Shown piece after piece: positions 8,963-19,665 of a stretch of DNA of 64,000 nucleotides. The notes beneath the pieces are model-generated. The model saw only the letters and a program-made list of their open reading frames with translations. It was not told where the DNA came from and ran no database searches. Position 1 is the first letter of the stretch. Each line of letters starts with the position of its first letter. The stretch is taken from positions 7,157,501-7,221,500 of the forward strand of contig NZ_JAZHRV010000001.1 in the NCBI RefSeq assembly GCF_036924595.1, written 5' to 3'. This stretch comes from Bradyrhizobium algeriense (lineage in GTDB: Bacteria > Pseudomonadota > Alphaproteobacteria > Rhizobiales > Xanthobacteraceae). A program made the position numbers and the translations under genes.

Positions 8963-9007
8963 GGGCGCCTCCCGCAATATTGGTGCAGCCGGACTCATGC
9001 CGGCGGT

Positions 9008-10342
9008 CTAATGCTCCCTAAACGCGCGGTCGATGCGTAGTTCCATCGGCTGCAGTAGATACTGCGCGAAAGTTCGTTCTCCCGTTTCAACAAATATTTC
9101 AACGGGCATTCCGGGCAGTAATGACGAAAGATACGAGGATGTCGGCGCGTTGATATCGAGCTCCACTTCCGCCATGTAAGAGGTAACGCCACTCTTGGCG
9201 TCGGTCAGCGCGTCTGCCGCCACGGCCACGACTTTTCCAGCGAGCATGGGCCGACGACGAATATTCAGCGCGTGAACACGCACGCGCGCGGTCTGTCCGG
9301 CATGAACTTCTTCCCGATCCATTGGCTTCAATGACGCTTCGATGACAAGTCGATCTTCCGTCGGAACTATTTCCAGGAGGGTTTCGCGGGGTGCAAGCAC
9401 GGCGCTGAGATCCCTGCTGTTGAGGCCGACGATCTTTCCGCTCTCTGGGGCGCGCAATTCAGACCGGCCAAGCTGATCGCGCAACGCGGCAATTCGATGT
9501 CGAAGATCGCCAATGGCCTCGCTCGTCGCATGCTGCTGCTTGGCGGTTTCCTGATTCTGATTGAAGCCGAGCTGCCGACGCCTGTCCTCCAGCTCCGCCA
9601 TTTTGCCTCTCATCTCCGCCACCGATGCCGAGTTGCGGGCAATCTGTCCGCTGGCCTCCGCTTCGGCTCGTTTCAAGGCCAGCACGCGTGGCTTTCGGGC
9701 GAGGCCCTTTGCCAGAAGGTAGCTCGTATCAGCTATCTCTTCTTGCAATAGCTTGAGTTGTTGCTCGACACCTTTGGTGTTGCTTTCGAGGCCTCGGATC
9801 GAGTCCGTCAACTGCAGCATCTGCTGATCGATCATCTTACGCTCGTTCTCGATCGCGGCCAGCCGTGCTGCAAACTCGGCTTCCTGTGTCTGCATGGCAA
9901 TTCGAGCCGACGCATGGCTCACGTTCTGCTTCAGTTCGTCGGGGAACAGGATCGATTCGGCGCGGGTCTGTTCCGCCGCCAGCCGCGCTTCCATCGCGAG
10001 AGCCGCAAAATATTTAGTCTCGAGCGAACCGAGGGTTGCTTCGATCTGCGTGGTGTCGAGCCGCGCGATGAGCTGGCCGGTCTTGACCTGATCGTTTTCC
10101 CTGATGTGAATTGACTTTATTATCCCTCCCTCGAGATGCTGGACTGCCTTGCGCTTCGAATGAACCTTTATGACGCCTGGCGCCACAACGGCGCCGCGAA
10201 GCGGAACCGTCGTGGCCCACACGCCGAAGCCGCAAAATTGCAGAATGAGCAGCACACATCCCCATCCGATGATCCGCCCTATATCGGATCGCGGTCGTTC
10301 CTTGCGGGAAACGACGGCTGGATAATCCGGCCCCTGGGTCAT
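9008..10342 (-). CDS. Type I secretion periplasmic adaptor (HlyD/PrtE family)
   Basis: This is the membrane-fusion subunit linking the ABC exporter to a TolC-type outer-membrane channel. The single anchor is IGWGCVLLILQFCGFGVWAT near residue 30. Then come the lipoyl half-motif (KAVQHLEGGIIKSIHIREND), a long alpha-helical hairpin (residues 110-290) and the second half (LRAPESGKIVGLNSRDLSAV). The C-terminal beta-barrel ends in the typical GMPVEIFVETGERT. At 444 residues it matches the PrtE/LipC group. Its ATG overlaps the ABC gene's stop by 4 bp (ATGA). No outer-membrane channel gene is in the window, so one must be supplied from elsewhere. Confidence 0.93.
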   Translation of the reverse strand: MTQGPDYPAVVSRKERPRSDIGRIIGWGCVLLILQFCGFGVWATTVPLRGAVVAPGVIKVHSKRKAVQHLEGGIIKSIHIRENDQVKTGQLIARLDTTQIEATLGSLETKYFAALAMEARLAAEQTRAESILFPDELKQNVSHASARIAMQTQEAEFAARLAAIENERKMIDQQMLQLTDSIRGLESNTKGVEQQLKLLQEEIADTSYLLAKGLARKPRVLALKRAEAEASGQIARNSASVAEMRGKMAELEDRRRQLGFNQNQETAKQQHATSEAIGDLRHRIAALRDQLGRSELRAPESGKIVGLNSRDLSAVLAPRETLLEIVPTEDRLVIEASLKPMDREEVHAGQTARVRVHALNIRRRPMLAGKVVAVAADALTDAKSGVTSYMAEVELDINAPTSSYLSSLLPGMPVEIFVETGERTFAQYLLQPMELRIDRAFREH

Positions 10343-12108
10343 CGAGGAGTTCCCCTCACGGTCAGTTTCTGAGGTTCCGCTTGACGCCGGATTACGTGCG
10401 GCTTCGATACGGATGAAGTGACAGGCAGGCGAAGAACTTCAGCAGGCGGCCCGAAGGCGAGCTGCGCGCCATCCCTCAAGAGGAGCACAGCATCGGCGAT
10501 GGTCAATAGCCGGGGCCGATGGGTGACAATCACCAGCGTCGCGCCGCGCGCTTTCGCCAGCTCAATGGCGGAGCACAGTGCTTTCTCGCCGTCCGGGTCG
10601 AGATTGGAATTCGGCTCATCCAGCAGGATCAATTTGCGATTGCCAAAGAACGCGCGGGCAAGACCAATACGCTGGCGCTGACCACCAGAAAGCTTGTTAC
10701 CGTCGCGTCCTATCTCGGTCTGGTAGCCGGCCGGCAGAGACAGGATCATCTCATGCGCCTGCGCGAGCATGGCCGCCGCCACGATGTCCTCATCCCGCGC
10801 TTGGTCGTCAAAGCCGGCGATGGCTTCGGCCACGGTGCCGCCCAGCAGCTGCACTTCCTGAGGAAGATAGCCAACAAACTGCCCAAGCTGCTCGGGGTCC
10901 CAGTCGTGCAGGGCTGCGCTGTCCAGCCGGATCGTGCCGCCGTTCGGTCGTTCCAGCCCAGCCATCAGACGCAGCAAGGTCGATTTTCCAGCGCCAGTTG
11001 GGCCGATGACGACAACAATCTCGGAAGGCTGGCACTCAAATGTGACGCCTGCGAGGATCGGACGCTGCGCCGTGGCCATCCGATAGGTCACCCGCTTCAC
11101 TTCGATCCTCCCGGAGGGGGACGGCAGCAGCGTACGCCTCTCTCGAACAAGCATCGGAGCTGCGGCTGCCTGAACCTGCTTCCAGGCCTCGTGCGCGGAT
11201 GCAAGAGCGCGCCATGCCGAGATCAGGCCCTCCATCGGCTGCAGTGTGCGGGCGATCAGGATCGAGCTCGCAATCAGACTGCCCGCCAGCACTTCGTTCT
11301 GAAGCACGAGCCAGGCACCAGCGGCGATTGCGGCAACCTGCAATATCGTTCTGACCATGCGCGCCACCGCGCCGATGGCATAAACCCGCTCGCTGGCTCG
11401 AACCACAGGCGACAAGGCCTGGTCGTTGAGGTCCATGAATTCGCGAATCGCACCTCTGGTCCAGCCCATCGCGCGCACCAGGGCGGAATGCCGGACAATT
11501 CCGTCAAGAGTAGCCTGGGTCTTCTGTGCGGCCTGGTACGCCTGTGCGATTTCGGCGCGGGCAATCCAGCGGCTCGCGATGCCCATGGCGAGCAGAATTG
11601 CCGTTCCGATCAGCGCGATCACGCCGTACCAGGGATGCAGAAAGAAGAGGATGAGAATGAATGCTGGAAGAAAGGGAGCGTCGAGCAGCGCTACAACCGT
11701 TGTGCTGGACAGGAACGTCCTCAACTCGCGCACCCTGGCAAGATCGTGCGTCCTGCCGTCGCCGCGGTTGGTGGCATCAACGATCGTGCTTTCGAGCACA
11801 ATGGGAGCGAGATGCCGCTCGAATCTGACGGCGAAGCGACTGAGCAGCCGGCTGCGCAGGGTGTCGAACGCCGCGCCGAAGACAAGGGCGGTTGCAGCGA
11901 TGATAGTAAGGCCGACAAGCGTTTCGACGCTGCCGCTGCTGATCACTCGATCGAACACTTCAATGGAATAGAGGGGCAGGACCAGAAGCAGCACGTTGAT
12001 GGACACGCTAAAGGCGGCGATCCACGCCAACGCGGATCGTCCCGGAATCAATCCAAGCAGCGACCTTTGAGCAGACGCTGAGGTTTCACAACGATTACGC
12101 AAATACAT
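10339..12108 (-). CDS. Type I secretion ABC permease/ATPase (PrtD family)
   Basis: This inner-membrane exporter is an N-terminal six-helix domain fused to a C-terminal ATPase. The membrane part begins WIAAFSVSINVLLLVLPLYS. The ATPase shows Walker A (GPTGAGKST), Q-loop (GYLPQEVQLLGGTVAEAI), ABC signature (LSGGQRQRIGLARAF), Walker B (KLILLDEPNSNLD) and the H-loop (VIVTHR). There is no N-terminal C39-like domain, as in PrtD/HasD exporters. It is the second gene of the operon, 81 bp after the RTX gene with a hairpin in between, so that protein is the obvious substrate. Confidence 0.94.
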   Translation of the reverse strand: MYLRNRCETSASAQRSLLGLIPGRSALAWIAAFSVSINVLLLVLPLYSIEVFDRVISSGSVETLVGLTIIAATALVFGAAFDTLRSRLLSRFAVRFERHLAPIVLESTIVDATNRGDGRTHDLARVRELRTFLSSTTVVALLDAPFLPAFILILFFLHPWYGVIALIGTAILLAMGIASRWIARAEIAQAYQAAQKTQATLDGIVRHSALVRAMGWTRGAIREFMDLNDQALSPVVRASERVYAIGAVARMVRTILQVAAIAAGAWLVLQNEVLAGSLIASSILIARTLQPMEGLISAWRALASAHEAWKQVQAAAAPMLVRERRTLLPSPSGRIEVKRVTYRMATAQRPILAGVTFECQPSEIVVVIGPTGAGKSTLLRLMAGLERPNGGTIRLDSAALHDWDPEQLGQFVGYLPQEVQLLGGTVAEAIAGFDDQARDEDIVAAAMLAQAHEMILSLPAGYQTEIGRDGNKLSGGQRQRIGLARAFFGNRKLILLDEPNSNLDPDGEKALCSAIELAKARGATLVIVTHRPRLLTIADAVLLLRDGAQLAFGPPAEVLRLPVTSSVSKPHVIRRQAEPQKLTVRGTPR

Positions 12109-12151
12109 GAGTGGCCGGCACTATCACTAACTGAGTACTGCAGAAGGCCGG

Positions 12152-12179
12152 AGCGGGGCGGCCCGGCAGCCGCCCCGCT
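12152..12179 (-). terminator. Intercistronic GC hairpin between the RTX gene and its exporter
   Basis: The arms AGCGGGGCGGC (12152-12162) and GCCGCCCCGCT (12169-12179) pair perfectly over 11 bp with a 6-base loop, 11 bp after the RTX stop. No U-tract follows, so it is more likely an RNA-stabilising or attenuating hairpin than a full terminator. It would let the substrate mRNA outnumber the exporter mRNA. Confidence 0.6.
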
Positions 12180-12189
12180 GAATTGGATG

Positions 12190-13494
12190 TTAGACGACTT
12201 CGATAGCCGCATAACCTGCGGCAGTGTTGATGTCGTCGATCGACGCGAATTCCGTTCCGGCGCCACCCGTAACGCCGTCGAGCGTGATGGTCCCGAAGCC
12301 GAAGTCGAGCGTCGTGTTGGCGCCGTCGTCGACCACCACAATGGTGGTCGGATCGAACGCCGGATCGGCATCGACGTTGACTTCATCGCCGTCAGCAAAG
12401 CTCAGATCGGTGACTTCATCATCGCCGAAGTTGGTGGCAGTGTTGTCGCCGAAATTGTGCGTGTCGGTGCCTGCACCGCCTGTCTGCATATCGTCGCCGA
12501 GACCGCCGTTAAGTACGTCGGCACCGTTGCCGCCGTCCAACTCATCGTCGCCCGCGTTACCGTTCAGGACGTCGTTGCCTGCGTCGCCGGAGAGGCTATC
12601 GTCTCCGTCCCCGCCATTGAGCAAATCGACACCGGCACCGCCCGCCAGCGTATCATCTCCGGCATCGCCTTCCAGCAGATCGTCGCCTGCGCCACCGGCA
12701 AGTTCGTCCGCACCGGCGCCGCCGGACATCGCGTCATTGCCGTCACCACCGTCCATGGTGTCATCGCCGGCGTTGCCGAACATGATGTCGTCACCGACGC
12801 CGCCGTTCAGGATATCGTCATCTGCGCCGCCATTGAGCGTGTCGTTGCCAGCTTCCCCGTTCAGCGTGTCGTTGCCGACACCGCCGTTCAGGATATCGTC
12901 ATCCGCGCCGCCGTTGAGCGTGTCGTTGCCGAGACCGCCATTCAGCGTGTCGATTCCTGCATCGCCGTTCAGGGTATCATCGCCAACGTTGCCGTTGAGC
13001 GTGTCATCGCCGTCGCCGCCGTTCAATGTGTCGTCGCCGGCATTCCCATTCAGCGTATCATTGCCGGCTTCACCAGAGAGGGTATCGACGCCCGCGCCGC
13101 CGTTTATGGTGTCATCACCAGCTCCGCCGAGGATGGTGTCGTCACCGGCGTCACCATCGAGCACATCGTTATCGGCTCCGCCGTCGATACTGTCGTCGCC
13201 CGCGTTACCGTGGATCGTGTCGACGCCGGCGTTCCCTGACAGCAAATCATCTCCCGCGCCGCCGTTGATTTCGTCGTCGCCATCGCCGCCGGCGATCGTA
13301 TCGATGCCGGCATTGCCGTTCAGGATGTCGTTGTCGGCGCCGCCATCGATATCGTCGTCACCTGCACCGCCATTGACAAGGTCGGCACCAGCCAAACCGG
13401 TTATGGTGTCATCGCCTTGCAGACCGTTGATCTCGTCGGGATCTGGCGTGCCAACTAATACATCATTGCCTGCTGTTCCATCGATAAGTGCCAT
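12190..13494 (-). CDS. RTX (haemolysin-type calcium-binding) repeat protein, probable type I secretion substrate
   Basis: This 434-residue, very acidic protein starts [11 protein letters not shown] after a clear AAGGAG ribosome site. From about residue 23 it consists of some 36 uninterrupted nine-residue G-G-x-G-x-D-x-L-x units (for example [18 protein letters not shown]), which fold into a calcium-filled beta-roll after export. No separate catalytic domain precedes them. The last 85 residues ([20 protein letters not shown] ... AAIEVV) are non-repetitive and are the likely C-terminal secretion signal. One block ([13 protein letters not shown]...) is duplicated 27 residues further on, so the array has expanded recently. 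The role (surface layer, adhesin, biofilm matrix) is not predictable. The neighbouring exporter and adaptor strongly imply type I secretion. Confidence 0.92.
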   Translation of the reverse strand: MALIDGTAGNDVLVGTPDPDEINGLQGDDTITGLAGADLVNGGAGDDDIDGGADNDILNGNAGIDTIAGGDGDDEINGGAGDDLLSGNAGVDTIHGNAGDDSIDGGADNDVLDGDAGDDTILGGAGDDTINGGAGVDTLSGEAGNDTLNGNAGDDTLNGGDGDDTLNGNVGDDTLNGDAGIDTLNGGLGNDTLNGGADDDILNGGVGNDTLNGEAGNDTLNGGADDDILNGGVGDDIMFGNAGDDTMDGGDGNDAMSGGAGADELAGGAGDDLLEGDAGDDTLAGGAGVDLLNGGDGDDSLSGDAGNDVLNGNAGDDELDGGNGADVLNGGLGDDMQTGGAGTDTHNFGDNTATNFGDDEVTDLSFADGDEVNVDADPAFDPTTIVVVDDGANTTLDFGFGTITLDGVTGGAGTEFASIDDINTAAGYAAIEVV

Positions 13495-13870
13495 GAACCT
13501 ACTCCTTCACGCATAGCCGTCCGCCAGGCGGGTCGGCTTGCGGCCCGTCATGCACGTCGGATTTGTGTTTGTACTTGACCCGATCCCGTTACGATCGATG
13601 TGGGCTCCACGATCGATGTTGGGGTACGATGGAAGCAACCTTGGATTAAGGCTATGCGGCATCGCAATCCCCATTTGGGGACAAAAGAAATGCGCGTTAG
13701 CAAACACATGGCCCGCAGGCCACGCATTCACTGCGGAAATTGACGTCAGCTATTTGCTTTTTTTCGATTAGCGCCAACTGGCAAGCACCGCCGGAAACAT
13801 TCGCACATATTTCTTGATGCGATGAGATCTCCGTATGTCGGCTACCCGACAGCGAGGCTTCAACCAGCGC
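13495..13870. promoter_or_regulatory. Promoter region of the RTX operon with 11-bp direct repeats
   Basis: This 376-bp gene-free stretch lies between the DUF1330 stop and the RTX start. It contains two copies of ACGATCGATGT at 13591-13601 and 13609-13619. They are spaced 18 bp start to start, each has a palindromic ATCGAT core, and a partial third copy (ACGATGG) is near 13627. They lie about 100-125 bp upstream of the RTX start codon, where an activator of this operon could bind. The part near 13740-13770 is AT-rich (TTTGCTTTTTTTCGATTAG). Only short unconvincing open frames are present. Confidence 0.5.
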
Positions 13871-14173
13871 TCATGGCTGCGGGCTGTCATAGCCTTCGAT
13901 GACGATGAGATCGGCGATTGAGTGCGGCTGGCGCACCTTGATGTTGGCCTGGTATTCCGGCGAATTGTAGCAGGCCAGCGCGGCCTCGTAGCTGTCGAAT
14001 TCGATCACGACGTTGCGCGAGCGGCTTTGACCCTCTACCGCGGTGAACTTGCCGCCGCGCACGATGAAGCGGCCGCCGAATTTTTGGAAGATGGCCGGAT
14101 TGGCCGCCATGTAGGGCTTGTAGCCCTCCTCATTGCTGACATCGACGCGACCGATCCAGTATCCCTTCGCCAT
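13871..14173 (-). CDS. DUF1330 domain protein
   Basis: This 100-residue soluble protein has a ferredoxin-like dimeric alpha/beta-barrel fold of the DUF1330 type. Recognisable segments are KGYWIGRVDVSNEEGYKPYM, GGRFIVRGGKFTAVEG and VVIEFDSYEAALACYNSPEY. The family is widespread in rhizobia and its reaction is unknown. It lies 33 bp downstream of pyrF on the same strand, so it is probably co-transcribed with pyrF. The accessory RTX block begins right after it. Confidence 0.88.
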   Translation of the reverse strand: MAKGYWIGRVDVSNEEGYKPYMAANPAIFQKFGGRFIVRGGKFTAVEGQSRSRNVVIEFDSYEAALACYNSPEYQANIKVRQPHSIADLIVIEGYDSPQP

Positions 14174-14206
14174 CTCACTCTCCCGTTTCTTGATTCACTG
14201 GTTTGA

Positions 14207-14917
14207 CTATGCCAACGCCTGCTTGATCTCCGCCTGAATGGCATCCGCCGCCGCCTTCGGGTCGGCGGCTTCGGTCACCGGCCGCCCGACCACCAGATAG
14301 TCCGCGCCGGCTGCGATCGCCCGCGCTGGCGTCATGATGCGCTTCTGGTCGCCGGTCGCGGTTCCCGCCGGGCGGATGCCTGGTGTCACCAGGTTCATCT
14401 GGTGGCCGACGATCTTGCGTAAGCTGGCCGCCTCCTCCGGCGAGCTGACGAGGCCGTCGACGCCGAGCACCTTCGCTTGCTGCGCGCGCGCTTCGACCAG
14501 GTCGGAGACGTTGAGTCGATAGCCCGCTGCATGCAGGTCGCCGTCGTCATACGACGTCAGCACGGTGACGGCGAGAATTTTCAAGCCCGATCCGACGCGC
14601 GCCTCGACCGCCGCCTTCATGGTCTGCGGATAGGCGTGCACGGTGAGGAAAGTCGCGCCGAGTTTTGCCACGCTCTCGACGCCGCGCGCCACCGTGTTGC
14701 CGATGTCGTGCAGCTTGAGATCGAGAAAGACTTTCTTGCCTGATTTCGCCAATTGCTGCGCCAGCGGCAATCCGCCGGCATAGCCGAGTTGATAGCCGAT
14801 CTTGTAGAAACTCACGCTGTCGCCGAGCCGCGCAATCATCGCTTCCGCCTCGGTCACCCCGGGCAAATCGAGCGCGACGATCAAGCGGTCTTTCGGCGCG
14901 ATAACGGCTGGCTGCAT
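14207..14917 (-). CDS. pyrF: Orotidine 5'-phosphate decarboxylase
   Basis: This is the last step of UMP synthesis. The TIM-barrel landmarks are present: LIVALDLPG at the N-terminus, the catalytic D-x-K-x-x-D signature in [13 protein letters not shown], and the phosphate-binding loops TPGIRPAG and YLVVGRPVT. At 236 residues it is of normal length and complete. The start ATG at 14917 lies 6 bp after the stop of the FMN reductase gene on the same strand. An operon pmtA/FMN reductase/pyrF/DUF1330 is therefore likely. Confidence 0.97.
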   Translation of the reverse strand: MQPAVIAPKDRLIVALDLPGVTEAEAMIARLGDSVSFYKIGYQLGYAGGLPLAQQLAKSGKKVFLDLKLHDIGNTVARGVESVAKLGATFLTVHAYPQTMKAAVEARVGSGLKILAVTVLTSYDDGDLHAAGYRLNVSDLVEARAQQAKVLGVDGLVSSPEEAASLRKIVGHQMNLVTPGIRPAGTATGDQKRIMTPARAIAAGADYLVVGRPVTEAADPKAAADAIQAEIKQALA

Positions 14918-14923
14918 GTCACC

Positions 14924-15502
14924 TCACATCATGCGTTGGGAAATGTCGATCAACTGCCGCACCAGCGCTTTCAGCGCATCGCTGTCGGCGGCATTCTTCA
15001 GGCGTTCCATCTCGTCATAGGCATCGTCGGCAAACGGCAGCGCGAGCTGGTTCGGGATCACCTGGGCATGGCAGGCCGACAGGATCAGCCGCAGCGCGGC
15101 CAGCGCACGGGCGCCGCCGAGCCGCCCGCCGGAGGCAGACGCGATCGCAAACACCCGCTCGCGAAACACCTGCCCGCGGGTCTCGTGCACGTCCTGCACC
15201 CGGCTCACCCAGTCGATGGTATTTTTCACCAGCGCCGGCACCGAGGAATTGTACTCCGGCGTCACGATCAGCACGCCATGGTGAGCCGCCATCATCCGCT
15301 TCAAATTGACCGCGTGCTTCGGTACGCCCGATTTGGCCTGCAGGTCGCCGTCATAGATCGGCAGCGGAAAGTCTGATAGCGAGATGCGGGTGATTTCGGC
15401 GCCCTCCCGCGCCAGCGCATGCGCGGCAACGGCGGCCAGCTTCGCATTGAGCGAGCCTGATCGGAGCGATCCCGGGATCACGAGGATTTTCAGTGCGGAC
15501 AT
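14924..15502 (-). CDS. NADPH-dependent FMN reductase family protein
   Basis: This is a flavodoxin-fold quinone, azo or chromate reductase-like enzyme of 192 residues. The FMN phosphate-binding loop is PGSLRSGSLNAKLA at residues 10-23, and the second flavin-binding segment is VTPEYNSSVPALVKNTIDW. The substrate is unknown; family members reduce quinones or chromate. It lies in tandem with pyrF. The upstream gap to pmtA is 51 bp. Confidence 0.9.
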   Translation of the reverse strand: MSALKILVIPGSLRSGSLNAKLAAVAAHALAREGAEITRISLSDFPLPIYDGDLQAKSGVPKHAVNLKRMMAAHHGVLIVTPEYNSSVPALVKNTIDWVSRVQDVHETRGQVFRERVFAIASASGGRLGGARALAALRLILSACHAQVIPNQLALPFADDAYDEMERLKNAADSDALKALVRQLIDISQRMM

Positions 15503-15553
15503 ATTTGAATTCGTATTCGGGGCAACCCTGCCAACGCGAATACGTAGCAGGTA

Positions 15554-16156
15554 TCAGCCCTTGCGATAAACCCAGACCCGCGCGGGCGGAAGATTCATCC
15601 AGATCCGCTCGGAGGCTTCTGTGGACACGCCCGGCAGCGATTTCGGGATCGGCGGCGCGACCGAATAGGTGAACTGCACGAAAGGGGCGCCGGGCGCGAG
15701 CGCCATGAAGGCGTCGCGGATCAGTTTCAGGCGCGTCAGCATCGGTTTGGTCACGAGTGGCAGGCCGGAGACCACGGCGGAGGCCGGTGCATCCAGCACG
15801 TCGTCAAGCGAGGCGCGCAACGCATAGGCGTCGCCCTGCACCACCTTGGCCTGCGGATAACGGTCGCGCAGCAGCGCGCAGAAGCCGGGATTGTATTCGA
15901 CCAGCACCAGCCGCTTCTGGTCGACGCCATGTTCGATCAGCGCGTTGGTGATCGCGCCGGTGCCGGGGCCCAGTTCGATCACCGGTCCTTTGGACTCGAC
16001 GTCGACATATTGCGCCATGGTCCGGGCGAGCAGCTTGCTCGACGGCATCACCGCGCCCATGTGCAGCGGCTTTTCGATCCATGAACGAAGGAAGCGAACC
16101 TCATCGTCGAGACGGAGAGGCTTCTTCAACGCACGCACGGACGATTGCAAAGGCAT
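15554..16156 (-). CDS. pmtA: Phosphatidylethanolamine N-methyltransferase-like SAM methyltransferase
   Basis: This is a predicted S-adenosylmethionine-dependent enzyme making methylated phosphatidylethanolamine and phosphatidylcholine at the inner membrane. The SAM-binding motif I is VIELGPGTGAITNALI, with the acidic residue in LVLVEYNPGFCALL. The N-terminal segment FLRSWIEKPLHMGAVMPSSK is typical of rhizobial PmtA. The assignment rests on these motifs, on the length (200 aa) and on the position next to dnaJ, where pmtA is found in Bradyrhizobium. A related rRNA-adenine methyltransferase-like annotation is the main alternative. Confidence 0.78.
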   Translation of the reverse strand: MPLQSSVRALKKPLRLDDEVRFLRSWIEKPLHMGAVMPSSKLLARTMAQYVDVESKGPVIELGPGTGAITNALIEHGVDQKRLVLVEYNPGFCALLRDRYPQAKVVQGDAYALRASLDDVLDAPASAVVSGLPLVTKPMLTRLKLIRDAFMALAPGAPFVQFTYSVAPPIPKSLPGVSTEASERIWMNLPPARVWVYRKG

Positions 16157-16366
16157 GTCGCTACCAGGCGGGACCCGCTAACGAGCGGGAATGTCAGAAA
16201 ACGGTCATAAACACGTATAGGTCGACGGCGATATGGTCAAGCCAAACGGTAACGTGTCAGCCGCGCCAAAGTGCCCACGATCCCGCGATAAGACCCTGTG
16301 CAAGCTGAATGAATCATGACTGCGGTGCGAGAACTGCGCTTCGCGCAGCCGCGCGTGCGCGCAGGC
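16157..16366. other. Gap between dnaJ and pmtA
   Basis: This is 210 bp without a gene. A small GC hairpin (CTGCGC TTC GCGCAG, about 16336-16350) lies just after the dnaJ stop and may end the dnaKJ transcript, but it has no U-tract. The rest must contain the pmtA promoter; no clear motif is seen. Confidence 0.4.
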
Positions 16367-17497
16367 TCAGGAGCCCGCGCGGTTGCCGAAGAAGTCCTTG
16401 ACCTTGGTGAAGAAGCCCGCCGCTTCCGGCTGGGTGGCGCCGGACGACAATTTTTCGAACTCCGCGAGCAGTTCCTGCTGCTTCTTAGTCAGATTCTGCG
16501 GCGTTTCGACCATGACCTGGACATACATGTCGCCGGTCTGGCGCGAGCGGAGCACCGGCATGCCCTTTGATGCAATGCGGAAGCGGCGGCCGGATTGCGT
16601 CCCGGCCGGCACTTTCACCCTGGTCTTGCCCTTGTCGATGGTCGGGACCTCGAATTCGCCGCCGAGCGCAGCTGCGACCATCGAGATCGGAACCCGGCAA
16701 TGCAGATCGGCGCCGTCGCGCTGGAAGAATTCGTGGGTGGCCAGCGACAGGAAAATATAGAGATCGCCGGGCGGCCCGCCGCGGACGCCGGCCTCGCCTT
16801 CGCCGGCCAGACGGATGCGGGTGCCGTCCTCGACGCCCTGGGGGATGTTGACCGACAGCGTGCGGTCGCGCGTCACGCGTCCCGAGCCAGAGCAATTCGG
16901 GCAGGCGTCCTCGATCATCTGGCCGCGGCCCTGACAGCCCGGGCAGGTCCGCTCCAGCGTGAAGAAGCCCTGCGCCTGGCGCACGCGGCCGGCGCCGCCG
17001 CACATCGAACAGGTCTTCGGCTTGGTGCCGGCCTTGGCACCGGTGCCCGAGCAGGATTCGCAGGTGACCGAGACCGGAATCTCGATCTGCGCGGTCTTGC
17101 CGAAGTAGGCTTCCTCCAGCGTGATTTCCATGTTGTAGCGCAGGTCGGCGCCGCGCTCGCGTCCACCGCTGCGCCGCTGCCCGGCCATACCGAACAGGTC
17201 TTCGAAAATATCGGAGAATGACGAGGCGAAGCCGGCGCCGAAACCGGGGCCGCCGCCGCCCATGCCCTGCTCGAACGCGGCATGGCCGTAGCGGTCATAG
17301 GCGGCGCGCTTGTCGCCGTCCTTGAGGACTTCGTAGGCTTCGTTGATTTCCTTGAACTTCACCTCGCTGGTGGCGTCGCCCGGATTCTTGTCCGGATGCC
17401 ATTTCATCGCGAGCTTGCGGAACGCCGCCTTGAGCTTCGACTCGTCCGCGTTCCGATCGACTTCCAGGGTTTCGTAATAGCAGCGCTTGGTGGACAT
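16367..17497 (-). CDS. dnaJ: Chaperone DnaJ (Hsp40)
   Basis: This co-chaperone presents unfolded clients to DnaK and stimulates its ATPase. The N-terminal J-domain contains the HPD tripeptide in [12 protein letters not shown] Gly/Phe-rich stretch follows ([17 protein letters not shown]). The zinc domain has four C-x-x-C-x-G-x-G repeats ([42 protein letters not shown]), then the C-terminal client domain. The 376-residue length is normal. It lies 133 bp after dnaK with a terminator-like hairpin between them. Confidence 0.98.
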   Translation of the reverse strand: MSTKRCYYETLEVDRNADESKLKAAFRKLAMKWHPDKNPGDATSEVKFKEINEAYEVLKDGDKRAAYDRYGHAAFEQGMGGGGPGFGAGFASSFSDIFEDLFGMAGQRRSGGRERGADLRYNMEITLEEAYFGKTAQIEIPVSVTCESCSGTGAKAGTKPKTCSMCGGAGRVRQAQGFFTLERTCPGCQGRGQMIEDACPNCSGSGRVTRDRTLSVNIPQGVEDGTRIRLAGEGEAGVRGGPPGDLYIFLSLATHEFFQRDGADLHCRVPISMVAAALGGEFEVPTIDKGKTRVKVPAGTQSGRRFRIASKGMPVLRSRQTGDMYVQVMVETPQNLTKKQQELLAEFEKLSSGATQPEAAGFFTKVKDFFGNRAGS

Positions 17498-17560
17498 CAG
17501 TCAGACCCGCCCGAACTTCACGCCGAAGGCACACCCAAAGATGCCGCCTTCAGCTTAAAG

Positions 17561-17616
17561 AAAAATGACCCCCACCCATCGAACGCCAGCCGCGCGCTCT
17601 TTCGGATGAGGGTCAT
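17561..17616 (-). terminator. Terminator-like hairpin between dnaK and dnaJ
   Basis: On the minus strand ATGACCC (17616-17610) pairs with GGGTCAT (17571-17565). A weaker extension (TCATC against GATGG) follows, and then TTTTTC. This is a factor-independent terminator layout placed 15 bp after dnaK. Partial read-through would give less dnaJ than dnaK message. Confidence 0.55.
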
Positions 17617-17630
17617 GATCGAAAGCCCGC

Positions 17631-19532
<1,902 letters not shown>

Positions 19533-19637
19533 GGTCCTCATATCCTTCTTGTTGCGGCAGGTTGGCTGGGCCCTGGACGGCGCACCTAACCGAACCCCCA
19601 ACGATCAATTACTCGCGATATTGCGACGGTGAGCCTC

Positions 19638-19665
19638 ATATAGGAGGGGGGGTCGACCCTGCAAG
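19638..19665 (-). promoter_or_regulatory. RpoH (sigma-32)-type promoter of dnaK
   Basis: On the minus strand a -35 CTTGCAG (19665-19659) and a -10 CCTATAT (19644-19638) are separated by 14 bases. This matches the alphaproteobacterial heat-shock consensus (CTTG...CYTATNT). It would give a leader of about 100 nt before the dnaK ATG. RpoH control of dnaKJ is established for Bradyrhizobium; this box is my assignment. Confidence 0.65.

Noticed and set aside
12187..13516. Two long plus-strand open frames (350 and 430 codons) across the RTX gene
   Set aside because: They are antisense to the 27-bp RTX repeats and translate into monotonous Ser/Pro/Ala or Val/Ile/Ala strings. The repeat keeps all frames free of stops.
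13620..13870. Possible attachment site or integrase remnant at the edge of the RTX block
   Set aside because: No tRNA end, no direct repeat matching the other edge (6484-6689) and no recombinase gene were found.
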